Position numbers and translations under genes: made by a program. From contig JAKQOW010000048.1 in assembly GCA_029565065.1 (NCBI GenBank), positions 62,001 through 126,000 on the forward strand: DNA of 64,000 nt, read 5' to 3'. Within the stretch, counting starts at the first letter, position 1. Each line of letters opens with the position of its first letter. This stretch comes from Acidobacteriota bacterium (GTDB taxonomy: Bacteria; Acidobacteriota; JAAYUB01). Of the stretch, positions 10,860 through 17,713 are shown piece after piece. Below the pieces are notes generated by a model. It saw only the letters and a program-made list of their open reading frames with translations, was not told the DNA's origin and ran no database searches.

Positions 10860-10877
10860 ATCCGGCGCAGGCCGGAT
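10860..10877 (+). other. Small hairpin between pgk and tpiA
   Basis: ATCCGGC (10860-10866) pairs with GCCGGAT (10871-10877) around a 4-nt loop, starting two bases after the pgk stop. No U tract follows, so termination is unlikely; an mRNA-processing or stability role is possible. Confidence 0.35.
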
Positions 10878-10927
10878 CCGACCGACCTGCAGTCGTGTAA
10901 ACCAGTTGCCCAAAGGAGAGAATCAAT

Positions 10928-11680
10928 ATGGCACGCAAGCCGATGCTGGCCGGAAACTGGAAAATGAATCTCACCAACCCGGAGGCGGTCAAGCTGGCCG
11001 GGGAGCTGGCGGCCGCGGTGGGCCAGTTGGCGGACCGGGACGTTCTGGTGGCGCCCCCGTTCACCGCGCTGTCGGATGTCCGGCGGGCACTGGACGGCAG
11101 CCGGATCCTGCTGGGCGCCCAGAACCTCTTCCCGGCCGATTCCGGCGCGTTCACCGGCGAAATCTCGCCGATCATGCTCCTGAGCGCCGGGTGCACCCAC
11201 GTGATCATCGGGCACTCCGAGCGGCGCCAGCTCCTGCAGGAAACCGATGACCTGATCGGCCGCAAGGTGACCACCGCGCTGCGCAAGGGGATGACACCCA
11301 TCTTGTGCGTTGGCGAGACCCTGGAGCAGCGCGAACGCGGTGAAGCCGAGCCGATGGTCAGCGCCCAGCTCCGGACGGCCTTAAAGGACTTGACACCCGG
11401 GGAAGTTTTCCGTATCATCCTCGCCTACGAGCCGGTCTGGGCGATCGGGACCGGCCGCACGGCTACCCCGGCGCAAGCCCAGTCCATGCACGCGTTCATA
11501 CGTTCCGTTCTCACCGAACTGTATGATCTGCAGGTGGCTGGCAGTTTGCGCCTGCTATATGGCGGGAGCGTCAAACCGGACAACATCAGCGCCCTGATGG
11601 CCGAATCCGACATCGACGGCGCCCTCGTCGGGGGTGCCAGTCTCAAGGCCGATGATTTTGTGCGGATCGTGAAATTTTGA
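10928..11680 (+). CDS. tpiA: Triosephosphate isomerase
   Basis: A 250-residue TIM-barrel enzyme interconverting dihydroxyacetone phosphate and glyceraldehyde-3-phosphate. Substrate-binding NWKMN is at residues 11-15, the electrophilic His is in IIGHSERR near residue 97, the catalytic Glu is in AYEPVWAIGTG near residue 168, and the phosphate loop YGGSVKPDN follows. AAAGGAGAG precedes the ATG. It lies between pgk and secG with short gaps, as in many bacteria. Confidence 0.96.
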   Translation: MARKPMLAGNWKMNLTNPEAVKLAGELAAAVGQLADRDVLVAPPFTALSDVRRALDGSRILLGAQNLFPADSGAFTGEISPIMLLSAGCTHVIIGHSERRQLLQETDDLIGRKVTTALRKGMTPILCVGETLEQRERGEAEPMVSAQLRTALKDLTPGEVFRIILAYEPVWAIGTGRTATPAQAQSMHAFIRSVLTELYDLQVAGSLRLLYGGSVKPDNISALMAESDIDGALVGGASLKADDFVRIVKF

Positions 11681-11696
11681 CGAAGGCGGGAGATTG

Positions 11697-12203
11697 ATGG
11701 TCAATTTGATTTTGGTGATTCATCTGATTTGCTGTTTCATCCTGATCCTGGTGATCTTGCTGCAATCCGGCAAGAGCGCCGACCTGGCCGGCGCGTTCGG
11801 GATGATGGGCTCCCAGACCGCCTTCGGTCCGCGGGGCACGGCCACGCTGTTGAGCAAGGTCACCACCGGCGCGGCGGTCATCTTCATGGTCAGTTCGCTG
11901 GCGCTGTCGTTCATGATGAGTTCGGCCAGCGGCGGCTCCTCGATCATGGACCGCAAATCGCCGGAAAAGGGCAAGCCTGCCACCAGCGCGCCGGCCAAGC
12001 CCGCCCCGGCCAAGCCCGCGACGGCGCCGGCGCCCGCCGCGAGCCAGTCAGGCGACACACCGATTGAAGCCAAGGCCGAAGGTGGCGAATCCGGTCAGGG
12101 CATCAAGGTCAAGTCGCTGTCCAAGGCTGATCTCGATGCGCTGCTCAAGGAACAGGACGCCAAGCACAAACAGGCGACCGAATCCGAGCCGGCTAAAAAG
12201 TAA
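11697..12203 (+). CDS. secG: Protein translocase subunit SecG with long C-terminal tail
   Basis: A 168-residue inner-membrane protein. The first 75 residues are SecG: a helix from about residue 4 to 22 (LILVIHLICCFILILVILLQ), the cytoplasmic loop with the SADLAGAFG and FGPRGTATLL sequences, and a second helix near residues 55-75. Residues about 85-125 are an Ala/Pro/Lys-rich linker with repeated AKPA units, then a charged tail. SecG usually ends soon after the second helix, so the tail of roughly 90 residues is long. ATG 11697 is favoured over the TTG three bases upstream. It is the last gene of the glycolytic run and precedes tRNA-Leu. Confidence 0.9.
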   Translation: MVNLILVIHLICCFILILVILLQSGKSADLAGAFGMMGSQTAFGPRGTATLLSKVTTGAAVIFMVSSLALSFMMSSASGGSSIMDRKSPEKGKPATSAPAKPAPAKPATAPAPAASQSGDTPIEAKAEGGESGQGIKVKSLSKADLDALLKEQDAKHKQATESEPAKK

Positions 12204-12256
12204 CGACTCTCAGGCCGACGGACTCCGGTTCCAGGCCGACGATGATCTTTGAGGAT

Positions 12257-12343
12257 GCCGAAGTGGTGGAACTGGCAGACACACCATCTTGAGGGGGTGG
12301 CGCTCTACGGGGCGTGCGGGTTCAAGTCCCGCCTTCGGCACCA
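12257..12343 (+). tRNA. tRNA-Leu (anticodon GAG), CCA encoded
   Basis: The acceptor GCCGAAG pairs with CTTCGGC at the 3' end, followed by A and an encoded CCA. The anticodon stem CCATC/GGTGG encloses the loop TTGAGGG, giving anticodon GAG. A long variable arm (class II) built on CGCTCTACGGGGCG and a T arm GCGGG-TTCAAGT-CCCGC complete a normal leucine tRNA. A terminator follows directly. Confidence 0.96.
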
Positions 12344-12350
12344 TTATTGC

Positions 12351-12378
12351 AAGCCTTCCGGAACCGGAAGGCTTTTTT
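12351..12378 (+). terminator. Rho-independent terminator after tRNA-Leu
   Basis: AAGCCTTCC (12351-12359) pairs with GGAAGGCTT (12366-12374) around a 6-nt loop, and T residues continue to 12378. It closes the gap-pgk-tpiA-secG-tRNA transcript and insulates the downstream sigma-factor promoters. Confidence 0.9.
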
Positions 12379-12380
12379 AT

Positions 12381-12408
12381 TTGTGGCCGCCCCGTGGTCG
12401 GTTACAAT
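12381..12408 (+). promoter_or_regulatory. Candidate sigma70-type promoter upstream of the ECF operon
   Basis: TTGTGG (12381-12386) and TACAAT (12403-12408) are separated by 16 bp, directly after the terminator. It could give basal expression of the ECF sigma-factor operon in addition to the ECF-type promoter 40 bp downstream. Confidence 0.4.
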
Positions 12409-12446
12409 AGATTCTCAGGTTGATTTATTAATCTCTATTCAAGAGT

Positions 12447-12472
12447 GGAACTTTTCGGCACCCGCCTGCGTT
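12447..12472 (+). promoter_or_regulatory. Candidate ECF-type (autoregulated) promoter
   Basis: GGAAC (12447-12451) and CGTT (12469-12472) are spaced by 17 bp, matching the general -35 GGAAC and -10 CGT pattern of ECF sigma-factor promoters. The predicted start lies about 25 bp upstream of the sigma gene's start codon. Autoregulation is inferred, as it is usual for sigma/anti-sigma operons. Confidence 0.55.
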
Positions 12473-12504
12473 CTTGTAGGTGGGAGTCATGAAAGGAGCA
12501 CCGG

Positions 12505-13110
12505 TTGGAACCGCAATCGGATCAGGTCTTAGTCGAGTGCTGCCTTCAAGGAGATCACGATGCGTGGGCACAGCTTGTCTACCGTCACCAGAAGCTCATC
12601 TACAACCTCGCGTACCGCTTCACGACACGGTTCGATCGAGCCGAGGACATGACCCAGGAGATTTTCATGAAGATCTACCGGTCGCTGGCCTCCTTTCAAA
12701 ATCAACGGGGTGAATTCAAGAGCTGGATGATGGTCATGGCACGCAACCACCTGATCGACAACCTGAGAAAGGAAAAGAAGGGCTGGAACCGCGTGGGCGG
12801 GACCGACGAGCTGGAAAAGCTGGATTTCCCCACCGCCGGCGCTTCGGATCCGGCCAGACAGCTGGAGCAGAAAGAGCGGATCGAATTCGTCCACGACTGC
12901 CTGCGGACGCTATCGCCCGACCTGCGTGCCGCGCTGCTCCTCCGGGAGATCGACGGATTGAGCTACGAAGAGATCGCCGATCAGTTCCGGATTCCCCTCG
13001 GAACCGTCAAGTCCCGCATCAATCGGGGCCGGATCGAGCTGGCCCGCATCATGAATATGAAGAAAATCAGGCTCCTGTCCGGACAGCAGGAAACCCTGTT
13101 GGAGAGGTAG
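12505..13110 (+). CDS. ECF-family RNA polymerase sigma factor
   Basis: A 201-residue sigma factor with only regions 2 and 4. Region 2 covers about residues 25-95 (YRHQKLIYNLAYRF, then DRAEDMTQEIFMKIYRSL, the core-binding and -10 helices), and region 4 about residues 130-185 (LSPDLRAALLLREIDGLSYEEIAD, then the GTVKSRINRGR recognition helix). TTG 12505 is chosen because AAAGGAG (12492-12498) lies 6 bp upstream and no nearer in-frame ATG exists. The next gene, 3 bp later, encodes a zinc-binding anti-sigma factor, and three envelope genes follow, suggesting a cell-envelope stress regulon. Confidence 0.93.
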   Translation: MEPQSDQVLVECCLQGDHDAWAQLVYRHQKLIYNLAYRFTTRFDRAEDMTQEIFMKIYRSLASFQNQRGEFKSWMMVMARNHLIDNLRKEKKGWNRVGGTDELEKLDFPTAGASDPARQLEQKERIEFVHDCLRTLSPDLRAALLLREIDGLSYEEIADQFRIPLGTVKSRINRGRIELARIMNMKKIRLLSGQQETLLER

Positions 13111-13113
13111 GCG

Positions 13114-13749
13114 ATGAACTGCAACGAATTTGAAAATCTCGTCAGCGACTTTCTGGACGGCACGCTGCACGGCGACGCGCTGGCCGGATTCGAGCTGCAT
13201 CGCGTTCAGTGCCCCCTCTGCGCCATGCTCCTGGACAACGTCAACGACAGCCTCTCCCGCTTGCACCAGCTGGATGAGGTGGAGCCACCCCCCGGGCTGG
13301 CCGAGCGGATCCTGACAGCCACTTCCGGCGGACGTGCCAGCCTCGGCCGGCGGTTGCTCGGCTTCGTCCGGTTCGAGCGCGAGTTGGCGCCCCAGCTCCT
13401 GGCGGCGTCGGTCCTCATCCTGTTCGCCGCAGCTCTGTCGTACAACATGTTCTTCCGCCCGTCCGACGCCACCGCCGGGGCCAGCCAGTCGGCCAACCTG
13501 GTCACCGTCGTCGACTACACCGGCAATCGGCTGTTGAGCAGCATGATGCAGTTCTACTCCGGTGTCCAGGATACGTGGGAGACCGCCGGCAATTACTACG
13601 ACAAGACCGCAGACTTCTTCCAGACCAGCTGGCAGCAGGTGAAGGACGCTTTCAAGGGCAAGGATGAGAAGAAGAAACCGGTGCCCGACAGCCAGAAGAA
13701 TATCAATCAATCCATGCAAGCGGTTCACGACTTTGACGCCACCGCTTAG
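13114..13749 (+). CDS. Zinc-finger (ZAS/zf-HC2) anti-sigma factor, membrane protein
   Basis: A 211-residue probable regulator of the ECF factor immediately upstream. The N-terminal zinc anti-sigma signature HxxxCxxC is seen as HRVQCPLC (His29, Cys33, Cys36), with an additional early Cys at residue 3. One transmembrane segment lies near residues 92-112 (LAPQLLAASVLILFAAALSY). The remaining 100 residues would be extracytoplasmic and are of unknown fold; this is the likely sensor part. By analogy with RsrA/ChrR-type proteins, the N-terminus sequesters the sigma factor until a signal releases it. The short gap after the sigma gene supports operon structure. Confidence 0.85.
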   Translation: MNCNEFENLVSDFLDGTLHGDALAGFELHRVQCPLCAMLLDNVNDSLSRLHQLDEVEPPPGLAERILTATSGGRASLGRRLLGFVRFERELAPQLLAASVLILFAAALSYNMFFRPSDATAGASQSANLVTVVDYTGNRLLSSMMQFYSGVQDTWETAGNYYDKTADFFQTSWQQVKDAFKGKDEKKKPVPDSQKNINQSMQAVHDFDATA

Positions 13750-13761
13750 AGGAGATCGGCC

Positions 13762-14442
13762 ATGAATTGTCATTACCATCCGGACCAGACCGCCACCGCC
13801 GCCTGCGCACTCTGCCAGCGAGAACTATGCCCGGCCTGCCAGAACGCAGCAGAGGGGGGACCCCTCTGTCCCGAATGCCTGAACCAGGCCGTCCAATGCT
13901 ACAAGCGGTCGCTGACACCGGAGTATCGGTCCATCAATCCGGTGGCTTCCGCCTGGCTGGCCCTGATCCCCTTCCTCGGGGCGATCTACAACGGCACCTA
14001 CCTCCGGGCGCTGTCACAGTTCCTGGGCATGGCGCTGCTGATCCTGCTGTTCGACGCGGCCGACCTCGGACCCTTGGGCGCGCTCGGGAGCATCCTGTTC
14101 TACGTGTACACGATTATCGATGCCTACCGGGTGGCTTCCAGAATGAAAGCGGGTCTGCTGGACGGCAGCACGCCGGACCTGGTGCTCACTCCGCGCACCA
14201 AGCTCTTTTACGGCGTCGGCCTGGTGGTGCTGGGCCTGCTGTTCCTCCTCCGGAACTTCGAGTTGTTCGACTTCGATTGGCTCCATCGGTTGTGGCCGCT
14301 GCTGCTCATCGGCGTCGGCGCCTACATGGTCTGGAAGGGGTTTGAAAAACTCAAGTCCGGACCGGCCCCCTCGGCTGTGCCGGCCGCCGCACCGCGCGTC
14401 CCGGTCGAACCGCCCGCATCCACGGAGGGTAAACAGTCATGA
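13762..14442 (+). CDS. B-box zinc-finger membrane protein with LiaI/LiaF-like helices
   Basis: A 226-residue protein. Residues 1-45 hold a B-box-like zinc site (CHYHP, CALC, CPAC, CPEC), a module common at the N-terminus of bacterial membrane proteins. Four hydrophobic segments follow, around residues 57-75, 82-100, 105-125 and 150-170, with a last one near 178-193 (LWPLLLIGVGAYMV) of the LiaI/DUF5668 type. It ends in an Ala/Pro-rich tail. The stop overlaps the next start by 4 bp. Function is not known; its position in an ECF-controlled envelope operon suggests sensing or response to membrane stress. Confidence 0.75.
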   Translation: MNCHYHPDQTATAACALCQRELCPACQNAAEGGPLCPECLNQAVQCYKRSLTPEYRSINPVASAWLALIPFLGAIYNGTYLRALSQFLGMALLILLFDAADLGPLGALGSILFYVYTIIDAYRVASRMKAGLLDGSTPDLVLTPRTKLFYGVGLVVLGLLFLLRNFELFDFDWLHRLWPLLLIGVGAYMVWKGFEKLKSGPAPSAVPAAAPRVPVEPPASTEGKQS

Positions 14443-16226
14443 GCCGCGCCGTGTCGCGCTCGATCCAGATCGGCGTCTTCCTGATTCTGCTCGGCGCCTG
14501 TTTCATCTATGAGAACATCGTCGGCCACGCGTCCATCTGGTCGGTGATCTGGCGGTATAGCCCGCTGGTGCTAATCTGGGTGGGGATCAACAAAGCGGTC
14601 GCCTATTTCCGCTATCGGCCCGCCGCGCCCGATGAGAAGGCGCCATCGTTCTCCTCAACCCTCATCTGGATCGGTTGCGGCGTGTTTCTGCTTATCTGGA
14701 CCCTCGGGTATGTACCCAACCTTTTCGCCTGGCTGGGCACCTGGTGGCCGCTGTTCCTGATCCTCGTGGGCGCCGGCAAGCTCGTGGACATCTTCTTCCC
14801 CGGCCGCACCGGCCGCCTGACCGGCGGCGAGATCGTCTTCATGATCTTCATCCTGCTGTCCGGCCTGATCGCCGCGCAGGTCGCGAAATTCGACCTGAGC
14901 CGGCTGCCGCCCCTGCTGATCGAAGGCAAGGAGTACCGGCTGAAGGATCTACTCCATAAAAGTGTGCAGAAAACGGCCGAGGAATCCCTCGCTCTCGAGG
15001 GAGCGACGGCCATCCTGTTGACCCATACCAACGGCGAACTGGAGCTGATTCCCGCCGACGGCGACCGCATCCAGGTCCGCCTGGATATCAAGGTGTACGC
15101 CGATACCGATGAGGCGGCGACCGCTGCGGCCCAGGCCGTCCGGATCAAGACCGAACGCGATGCCGGGCGGCTGCGCCTGTCGCTGCAGACTCCGGACGCC
15201 GAAACAACCTCCGTCGAGGTCCGCATCCGGCTGGCCGTGCCGCCGGATGTCCCGCTCGAATTCGAGAACAGCTTCGGCGGCATCACCGCAACCGATCTGC
15301 GCAATCCCGTCAGCCTGACCTCACGGAACGGCTCGATCCAGGTGCGCCGGCATCACGGCGCGCTGCGCCTCTCCAACCGGTACGACAAGATCACGGTCGA
15401 GGATTCGGAGGGCGTGACGGAGATCCGCGGACTGGATACGGACATCCGCGTCTTCAACCTGAACGGCCCGCTCACCCTCGACGACAAGAACGGCGAGATC
15501 GAGCTGTCGGATATCGCGGGGAAGACGGCGATGACGGTCCGCTACGTGACGGTCACCGGCGAACGGCTGAACGGCGATTTCCAACTCGCCGGCAAGAACG
15601 CCACCCTCACCCTGACGACGGTCACCGGCAGCGTGAACCTGGAGAACAGCGATGATGAAATCGAGCTCACCGACATCAAGGGCGGCGTCGATTTCAAAAT
15701 GCGCGCCTGCACGCTGACCGCCAATGAGATCGGGGGCGCCATCGCGGGCACGGCCGCATCGGGGGCCGTGACGATCAAGGATGCCGCCGGTCCCGCAACC
15801 CTGACCCTTGAGAAAACCCGCTGCCGGATCGAACGGATCGCCGGCAAGCTCACGATCAGCAACACCCTGAAGGACGTCTCCATCTCCGGCGCCGAGACCG
15901 ACATCGATTGCTCCAACAAGAACGCCTCCATCACCCTGCACTCACTGCCTCCCGCGGGCAAGGCCCGGGTCCGGGCGGCCACGGAACGGGGGGACATCCT
16001 CCTCATCCTGCCGGCCTTCCCGGAATCACACCGGCTCTTCCTGTCGGCCGACAACGGTAAAATCGATTCCCGTTTCCGTTCACCGGTGGTCACGCCCTCC
16101 ACCGGCGACCGCACGCTGGTCTGGAAGAACTTTTCCGGCGCGCCGGAACAGGCGGATGTCCAGTGCAAAGCCGCTTACGGCGATATCCGGCTGAAGCCCA
16201 GCGAGGAGGTTGAGAAACCCGAATGA
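14439..16226 (+). CDS. LiaF-type transmembrane protein with DUF4097-like beta-helix domain
   Basis: A 595-residue protein. The N-terminus has about four helices of the LiaF/DUF5668 type (GVFLILLGACFIYENI, LVLIWVGINKAV, FLLIWTLGYV, WPLFLILVGAGKLVDIFFPG), followed by a fifth near residues 130-145. From about residue 170 on it is a long beta-rich region with repeating short strands (for example LEFENSFGGITATDL and VSLTSRNGSIQV), the pattern of DUF4097 putative adhesin/beta-helix domains. The soluble part is probably extracytoplasmic. Its start and stop each overlap neighbours by 4 bp. Such proteins often accompany cell-envelope stress systems; no enzyme function is suggested. Confidence 0.78.
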   Translation: MSRAVSRSIQIGVFLILLGACFIYENIVGHASIWSVIWRYSPLVLIWVGINKAVAYFRYRPAAPDEKAPSFSSTLIWIGCGVFLLIWTLGYVPNLFAWLGTWWPLFLILVGAGKLVDIFFPGRTGRLTGGEIVFMIFILLSGLIAAQVAKFDLSRLPPLLIEGKEYRLKDLLHKSVQKTAEESLALEGATAILLTHTNGELELIPADGDRIQVRLDIKVYADTDEAATAAAQAVRIKTERDAGRLRLSLQTPDAETTSVEVRIRLAVPPDVPLEFENSFGGITATDLRNPVSLTSRNGSIQVRRHHGALRLSNRYDKITVEDSEGVTEIRGLDTDIRVFNLNGPLTLDDKNGEIELSDIAGKTAMTVRYVTVTGERLNGDFQLAGKNATLTLTTVTGSVNLENSDDEIELTDIKGGVDFKMRACTLTANEIGGAIAGTAASGAVTIKDAAGPATLTLEKTRCRIERIAGKLTISNTLKDVSISGAETDIDCSNKNASITLHSLPPAGKARVRAATERGDILLILPAFPESHRLFLSADNGKIDSRFRSPVVTPSTGDRTLVWKNFSGAPEQADVQCKAAYGDIRLKPSEEVEKPE

Positions 16227-17089
16227 ATCCGCACTGGCTCCGTGCCCTGGTTATCACCCTGCTGTGGGCCACCGGTCTGCTGACCATCGGCTGCGGACGA
16301 CCGCAAGCCGACCACCCGTTGATCCGGCAGGAAAGCTTCCGCCAGAAGCGGGGCACGGAGAGTCGGCTGCGTCTGGATGCCCGGGTGTCCAGCGGTCGCC
16401 TGACGCTGGACCGGAGCGATCCGGGCGTGCTTTACAACCTGGATCTGCGCTGGGACGCGGCCAACATGAGCCGACACGTGGATTTCACTCCCGGCGACAC
16501 CGCCGGCCTGGTGTTCACGCTCCAGGGCGAGATGCCGTCTGGAGACAAGGTGCACGCCATCCTGTCGCTGGCCCCGGATGTCCCGCTGGAGCTCACGGTG
16601 GATACCGGTGCCGGCGAGACGCACCTGGACCTGACCGGTCTGAACGTCGCCCGGGTAAACATCACCCACGGAGTGGGCAGCCTGAAAGTCACCGTCGACG
16701 AACCCCAGGAGGCGGTCTGTCGCTCCATGGATATTGCCTGTGGCGTGGGTGAGATGGAACTGCGGGGCTTGGGAAATATGATGCCGGAAACCATCGACAT
16801 CAAAGGCGGTCTGGGCCGCGCCTGGCTCGGCTTTGACGGCACACGGCCGGGCCGGACCCAGGCGCACCTGGTCGTGGGCATCGGCAATCTGGACATTGAA
16901 TTGCCGGCCGACTTCGGCGTGCGCGTGCTCAAAGCCGGCGATGCGTCCGATTCGCTGTGTATTCCGATGGAACACTTCGAGCGCCGCGCGGGCGCCTATG
17001 TGAATCCTGCCTATCGCGATGCCCGGCAGGTTGTCGAGCTGTCGATGAAGCCCGGGCTGGGCAACGCCACCCTCAAGATCCGGGATTGA
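16223..17089 (+). CDS. Lipoprotein with LiaF/toast-rack-type beta domain
   Basis: A 288-residue predicted lipoprotein: hydrophobic residues 8-22 end in LLTIGC, a lipobox placing the lipidated Cys near residue 24. The rest is beta-rich and resembles the LiaF C-terminal/DUF2154 (toast-rack) domain, with the alternating hydrophobic strands LELTVDTGAGETHLDL, VNITHGVGSLKVTV and SMDIACGVGEMEL. The GxGxx turns recur every 20-25 residues. It is the last gene of the ECF operon and overlaps the previous one by 4 bp. I infer it is the surface-exposed partner of the upstream LiaF-like protein. Confidence 0.75.
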   Translation: MNPHWLRALVITLLWATGLLTIGCGRPQADHPLIRQESFRQKRGTESRLRLDARVSSGRLTLDRSDPGVLYNLDLRWDAANMSRHVDFTPGDTAGLVFTLQGEMPSGDKVHAILSLAPDVPLELTVDTGAGETHLDLTGLNVARVNITHGVGSLKVTVDEPQEAVCRSMDIACGVGEMELRGLGNMMPETIDIKGGLGRAWLGFDGTRPGRTQAHLVVGIGNLDIELPADFGVRVLKAGDASDSLCIPMEHFERRAGAYVNPAYRDARQVVELSMKPGLGNATLKIRD

Positions 17090-17113
17090 CCATCCCCCGT
17101 CAGCAGCGGCGCA

Positions 17114-17704
17114 TCAGCGGATCAACCCGATGTCGTCGGGCGGCCAGTATTTCAGGATGGCCTTGCCGAAAATTGAGCCGCGCGGCACGCAGCCCCAATG
17201 CCGGCTGTCGTTGCTGACGTTCCGGTGATCACCCAGCACGAAGTATGAATCCGCGGCCACGTACAGCGGGCCGAACGAGGAGTTGTCGAAATACGCGGAC
17301 GGGACATACGGTTCCGGCAGGATGCGGCCGTTGACCATCATCCGCCCGTCGACGATCTGGACCATTTCGCCCGGCAGGGCGACCACGCGCTTGATGAACG
17401 ATTTCTTCGGGTCACCGGGAAAATAGAACACCACCACGTCGCCCCGCTGGATGTCGAACACGCTGTAAGTGATTTTGCTGACAAACACCCGTTCCTGGTC
17501 ATCGAGCTGGGGCTGCATGCTGGTGCCCTCAACGCGCACCGGCTGGACCAGGAAGATGATCAGGAACAACACCACCGTCGACGCCAGCAACAGGTCGCGC
17601 AAGCCCTCCCGGAGATGGCGGGCAGTCGTTTCAGACAACCGTCGCGGGACTTCAGGCATCGTACTCTTCATGTCGTTCGAATTTGTCTGCGGAGCAAGGC
17701 TCAA
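17114..17704 (-). CDS. lepB: Signal peptidase I
   Basis: A 196-residue inner-membrane protease that removes signal peptides. One transmembrane anchor lies near residues 38-53 (LLLASTVVLFLIIFLV), then the catalytic Ser in VEGTSMQPQL (near residue 62) and the catalytic Lys in KKSFIKRVVALPGE (near residue 105); LGDHRNVSNDSRHWG is the conserved box E. The start used is a TTG at 17704 preceded by GGAGTGAGGT; ATG 17671 would give 185 residues but lacks a ribosome site. The upstream gene on the same strand, a peptide-binding lipoprotein, ends 9 bp before, so the two form an operon. Confidence 0.93.
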   Translation of the reverse strand: MSLAPQTNSNDMKSTMPEVPRRLSETTARHLREGLRDLLLASTVVLFLIIFLVQPVRVEGTSMQPQLDDQERVFVSKITYSVFDIQRGDVVVFYFPGDPKKSFIKRVVALPGEMVQIVDGRMMVNGRILPEPYVPSAYFDNSSFGPLYVAADSYFVLGDHRNVSNDSRHWGCVPRGSIFGKAILKYWPPDDIGLIR

Positions 17705-17713
17705 CCGCGGACC

